A stretch of 64,000 nucleotides of DNA from assembly GCF_900129635.1 (NCBI RefSeq), contig NZ_FSRB01000002.1:524727-588726 (forward strand), in the 5' to 3' direction. Shown in pieces: positions 61,359-64,000 of this stretch (the first letter of the stretch is position 1; each line of letters opens with the position of its first letter). The notes beneath the pieces are model-generated. The model worked only from the letters and a program-made list of their open reading frames with translations, was not told the DNA's origin and made no database searches. The position numbers were made by a program, and so were the translations under genes. Source of the DNA: Singulisphaera sp. GP187 (lineage in GTDB: Bacteria > Planctomycetota > Planctomycetia > Isosphaerales > Isosphaeraceae).

Positions 61359-63116
61359 TCAACCGAGTCGGCCACGACCTTGCGGCTCGCGGAGCTCGAC
61401 ATTATACAGCCTCTGCAGCAGGCTCGCCTGGATTTCCCGGAGTCCCTGGGGGACCAGGCTCGTTCCGCCGTCGCGCGGGTTCGCGGCCTGGGCGGTGACC
61501 TCGAGCGAAAGTTCGAGGAGGGCCGGGTCGATCACCGTTTTGGGGTCGAGGTTTTTGGAGCCGAGCCCGGCGATCACGTCTTCGACCTTGCCGTCGAGGG
61601 CGTCGACGGCAGCCTGCACGATGACGGCCAGCTCTTGCTCGTGCATCCGGTCGGTGTTCCAGCGGCTGAGCTCGGCGGCGAAGGCCCGGAGCCGGTCGGC
61701 GTCCTTGCGGCGGAGCAGTTCCCTGGCGAGCTGGATGTACGCCTTGGAGGCCCACTCGCGGGCGCTTGGGAAGTTGCCCGGGACCGCGAGCCAGGCCCCC
61801 TCCTGGTCGGTTTTGGCGACGTGAAGCTGGGCGTAGCGATACTGGGCTTCGGGACTGTTTTGCTTGAAGACGTCCCGCCATTCGGGAACCATCCAGAGCG
61901 CGGGCATCTCTTTCGGCTGGGGGGCCGACTCCGAGATCAAGTCGGGAGCGCGGGTCAGCCAGCCCCAGACGAGGCCGATCGCCAGGCAGGCGGAGATCAG
62001 GCCGGTCATCTGGCCGCCGCTGAGCCGGACGGTTGCCAGGCGAGCCCCGAGCCCCGGTCCTTCGGGGCGGGTGCGAGCCGGTTTGGCGGCGGGGACCACC
62101 ACGGCGGCGGTCGAGACCGGGGTGCCGTTGCCGTTGCCATTACCGACGCCCGCCAGGTCGGTGTCGGGGATCGTGGCCGTCGTCGCCTGCAGCGAGTCGC
62201 GCACTTTTGCCAGGTCGCGGAGCATCTCGGCGGCGGACTGGTAGCGATCCTTCGGCTTCTTCTCCATCAGCTTCATGACCAGCCGCTCGAGCTCAGGCGG
62301 GATCTCGGGCCGGTGGACGATCGGGCGGACCGCGGTGTCCTTGACGTGCTTCAAGGCCACCGCGAGCGCGGTCTCAGCGCGGAACGGCGGGGTCCCGGTG
62401 AGCATATGATAGGCCGTCACCCCGAGCGAGTAGAGGTCGCTGCGATGGTCGAGGGCATGCCCCTGCGCCTGCTCGGGGCTCATGTACTGGGGGGTCCCCA
62501 TCGTCACGCCGGGCTGGGTCAGGTGGATCTTGTCGGCATCGGAGTCGCGACAAAGGCCAAAGTCGGCCACTTTGACCTGCCCCTTGCGAGTCAGGAGCAA
62601 GTTCTCGGGCTTGATGTCGCGATGGATGAGGCCGATCTCGCCGGCCGCGCCGATGGCCACCCCGGTCTGCTTCATAATCGAGAGCGCCAGGGGGAGGTCG
62701 AGCGCTCCTTTTTTGATGAGGAACTCGCGGAGGTTCGTCCCCTGGACGTACTCCATGGCGATGAACCGGATGTTGTCCACACAGCCGAGCATATAAACGT
62801 GGACGATGTTCGGGTGGTTCAAGCGGGCGACGGCGGTGGCCTCAGCCTCGAACCGGCTGAGGTAGGTCGGGTTGTTGAGCATGTCGGTGCGCAGCACCTT
62901 CAGCGCCACCGGGCGGTTCAGGCTGATCTGGCGGGCGAGATAGACCTCGCCCATCCCGCCGCGCCCGAGCAGCCGCTCGACCTCGAAGTCGCCAAGCGTC
63001 TTCCCGGTCAGATCCCGCGTCCCCCCAGCGGCCTCGGTGCCTGCCGAGCCGTCCCAGGCGGCGGTCTCGCCGACCGACTGTTGTTGTGAGTCAGGCTGCT
63101 CCGACGAATCGCTCAT
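61359..63116 (-). CDS. Membrane Ser/Thr protein kinase, PknB type
   Basis: A 585-residue Hanks-type kinase. Kinase domain at about 40-305: LLGRGGMGEVYLARQ, Lys in VALKVLR, HRDIKPENLLL, canonical DFG in VADFGLCRD, MSPEQAQG and an Arg-rich end. A flexible linker with GNGNGNG follows, then one transmembrane helix near 375-395 (MTGLISACLAIGLVWGWL) and a helical extracytoplasmic domain of about 190 residues of unknown type. It is located upstream of the FHA-GAF-SpoIIE phosphatase gene in a likely two-gene operon, so the pair forms a reversible phosphorylation switch. ATG 63116 is the only reasonable start. Confidence 0.92.
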   Translation of the reverse strand: MSDSSEQPDSQQQSVGETAAWDGSAGTEAAGGTRDLTGKTLGDFEVERLLGRGGMGEVYLARQISLNRPVALKVLRTDMLNNPTYLSRFEAEATAVARLNHPNIVHVYMLGCVDNIRFIAMEYVQGTNLREFLIKKGALDLPLALSIMKQTGVAIGAAGEIGLIHRDIKPENLLLTRKGQVKVADFGLCRDSDADKIHLTQPGVTMGTPQYMSPEQAQGHALDHRSDLYSLGVTAYHMLTGTPPFRAETALAVALKHVKDTAVRPIVHRPEIPPELERLVMKLMEKKPKDRYQSAAEMLRDLAKVRDSLQATTATIPDTDLAGVGNGNGNGTPVSTAAVVVPAAKPARTRPEGPGLGARLATVRLSGGQMTGLISACLAIGLVWGWLTRAPDLISESAPQPKEMPALWMVPEWRDVFKQNSPEAQYRYAQLHVAKTDQEGAWLAVPGNFPSAREWASKAYIQLARELLRRKDADRLRAFAAELSRWNTDRMHEQELAVIVQAAVDALDGKVEDVIAGLGSKNLDPKTVIDPALLELSLEVTAQAANPRDGGTSLVPQGLREIQASLLQRLYNVELREPQGRGRLG

Positions 63117-63313
63117 GGCATACCCGGACCACCAGGACCAAAAGGCGGTGTCCTGTGATCCCCCCTAACGACGATTCCGTTCCCTACCGATCCCACACGC
63201 ACCCCTAGTTTACGACAAGCCCCGCGCCCGCGTGAAGAGCGTTGCCAACGGTCCGCGATTTCGCCGTCAAGAGCTGAGCGGCGAGCGCTTCGCGTGATGC
63301 CTGGATGCTGCAA

Positions 63314-63334
63314 CGCTCGCCTTTCAGGCGAGCG
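63314..63334 (-). terminator. Hairpin after the GH10-like gene
   Basis: CGCTCGCCT-TTC-AGGCGAGCG is a perfect 9-bp stem with three-base loop, four bases after the stop codon of the minus-strand GH10-like gene. No U run follows. Confidence 0.55.
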
Positions 63335-63338
63335 AAAC

Positions 63339-64000
63339 TTAGACCAGCAACTCGCGGCGGAACGACTTGAGCCAGCTGACGATTCGCTTGGGGGCCTGGT
63401 CGGGGCCGTAGAGGCCGCCGTGGGGGAAGAGGTGGGGGGCGGCGTCGGTGGGCTGGAGCCAGGTGACGGACCGGACGAACGGCTTGGCGATCGCCAGGGC
63501 CATCCAGCGCGAGGCCCAGGCCGCTTGGGTGTACTCGTCGGGCGCGGTCGGCCATTGGCTGGCCTCGACGCGGACCGACGGGTCGGCCTTGGGATCGGGG
63601 GCGGCGGACGAGGGGAGGACCATGTCGATGTGCAAGGGGAGATTCAAAAGCGCGTAGAGATCGAGAAGCTTCGAGAAGTCGAAGAGGTCGCGGATCGCGC
63701 TGCCGGGGGCCGAATAGCCCGGAGTGATCTCCAGTCCCAGGCCGGCCAGGCCCAGGTCGGCGCGGACGAGGTAGTCGGCCAGGTGGAGCGGGCCGAGCTG
63801 GAACGGGCTCGAGCCCATCCATTCGGCCCAGGGGCGCTCGAGGCTGATCAGGACCTGCGCGGCCGGATCGGCCTGGCGGGCGATCTGTACGGCGCGGGCG
63901 GTGATCCGGATCTGCTCTTCCTCGGAAAGGCCGAGGACGTCGTTGCAGGCGGGACGGTGGACCAGGTTCCAGACCGGGACCTTGCCGCGGTAGCGCGTGA
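63339..64000 (-). CDS. GH10-like TIM-barrel protein, 3' part only
   Basis: The gene runs off the window at 64000, so the N-terminal part is unseen. The visible 220 residues read RYRGKVPVWNLVHRPACNDV, LGLSEEEQIRITARAVQIAR, ISLERPWAEWMG, LHLADYLVRADLGLAGLGLE and LPLHIDMVLPSS, a family of planctomycete proteins resembling GH10 endo-xylanases. In true GH10 enzymes the first of these blocks ends W(D/N)VVNE, whose Glu is the acid/base. Here the equivalent is WNLVHRP, so the residue appears missing. The protein may bind rather than cut polysaccharide. The stop codon is followed by a hairpin. Confidence 0.7.
   Translation of the reverse strand, partial: TRYRGKVPVWNLVHRPACNDVLGLSEEEQIRITARAVQIARQADPAAQVLISLERPWAEWMGSSPFQLGPLHLADYLVRADLGLAGLGLEITPGYSAPGSAIRDLFDFSKLLDLYALLNLPLHIDMVLPSSAAPDPKADPSVRVEASQWPTAPDEYTQAAWASRWMALAIAKPFVRSVTWLQPTDAAPHLFPHGGLYGPDQAPKRIVSWLKSFRRELLV

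Noticed and set aside
1..64000. CRISPR array, tRNA, rRNA or SRP RNA genes
   Set aside because: I looked for regularly spaced repeats, cloverleaf-like tracts with GTTC-type T arms and an SRP-type hairpin near ffh, and found none convincing. A covariance-model scan would be decisive.

Overview
This window looks like a chromosome segment from a planctomycete, most likely of the Isosphaeraceae type. Reasons: high GC content; a PVC-type ThuA/beta-propeller/HEAT/cytochrome c giant protein; Ser/Thr kinases with DWG-type or FHA/SpoIIE partners; an ECF sigma factor beside a kinase-TPR protein; an rsmH lying outside any dcw cluster; a very large surface protein whose N-terminus carries a LENRLMLDG-type motif; and palindromic GC-rich interspersed repeats. 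The genus assignment is an inference from gene content, not from a marker search.

Layout. 1-7.1 kb: rsmH, a nirA-type siroheme reductase, two paralogous secreted proteins with an STN-like domain, and a conserved hypothetical. 7.6-16 kb: a YkgJ-type Cys-cluster protein, a secreted esterase, a TetA-like MFS transporter, a small membrane protein, a tetR-inhA-like operon with a visible palindromic operator, and a secreted tandem double esterase. 16-27 kb: the PVC giant cytochrome, an ECF sigma/kinase-TPR pair, a decayed rhuM gene, a REP-like hairpin and a peptidase S66. 27-31 kb: ffh, rpsP, trmD and rplS, a housekeeping translation/secretion group without rimM. 31-42 kb: a 2690-residue extracellular protein facing a PAS histidine kinase.

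42-57 kb is the accessory part. A 10.6 kb same-strand gene set (43.3-53.9 kb) holds a lipocalin-like protein, a fungal-type GH15 glucoamylase, two GMC flavo-oxidoreductases each with its own FAD-SLDH-type small subunit, a VioB-like ferritin-fold protein, an IolE-like TIM barrel, a second xylose-isomerase-like TIM barrel and a putative heme-binding beta barrel. It has one strong sigma70-like promoter whose -10 is covered by a 16-bp perfect palindrome. On the left it is bordered by IS66 debris. On the right there is a complete ISAzo13-type element inserted in a host palindromic repeat, then a broken IS630 element. I read it as an acquired island for oxidative processing of glucans or glucosides. 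That function is a hypothesis. One gene in it has an apparent frameshift at a G7 run.

57-64 kb: a DUF433/DUF5615 toxin-antitoxin pair, an FAD-dependent oxidoreductase, a kinase plus FHA-GAF-SpoIIE phosphatase operon, and the 3' part of a GH10-like protein that appears to lack its acid/base glutamate. I saw no tRNA, rRNA or CRISPR array.
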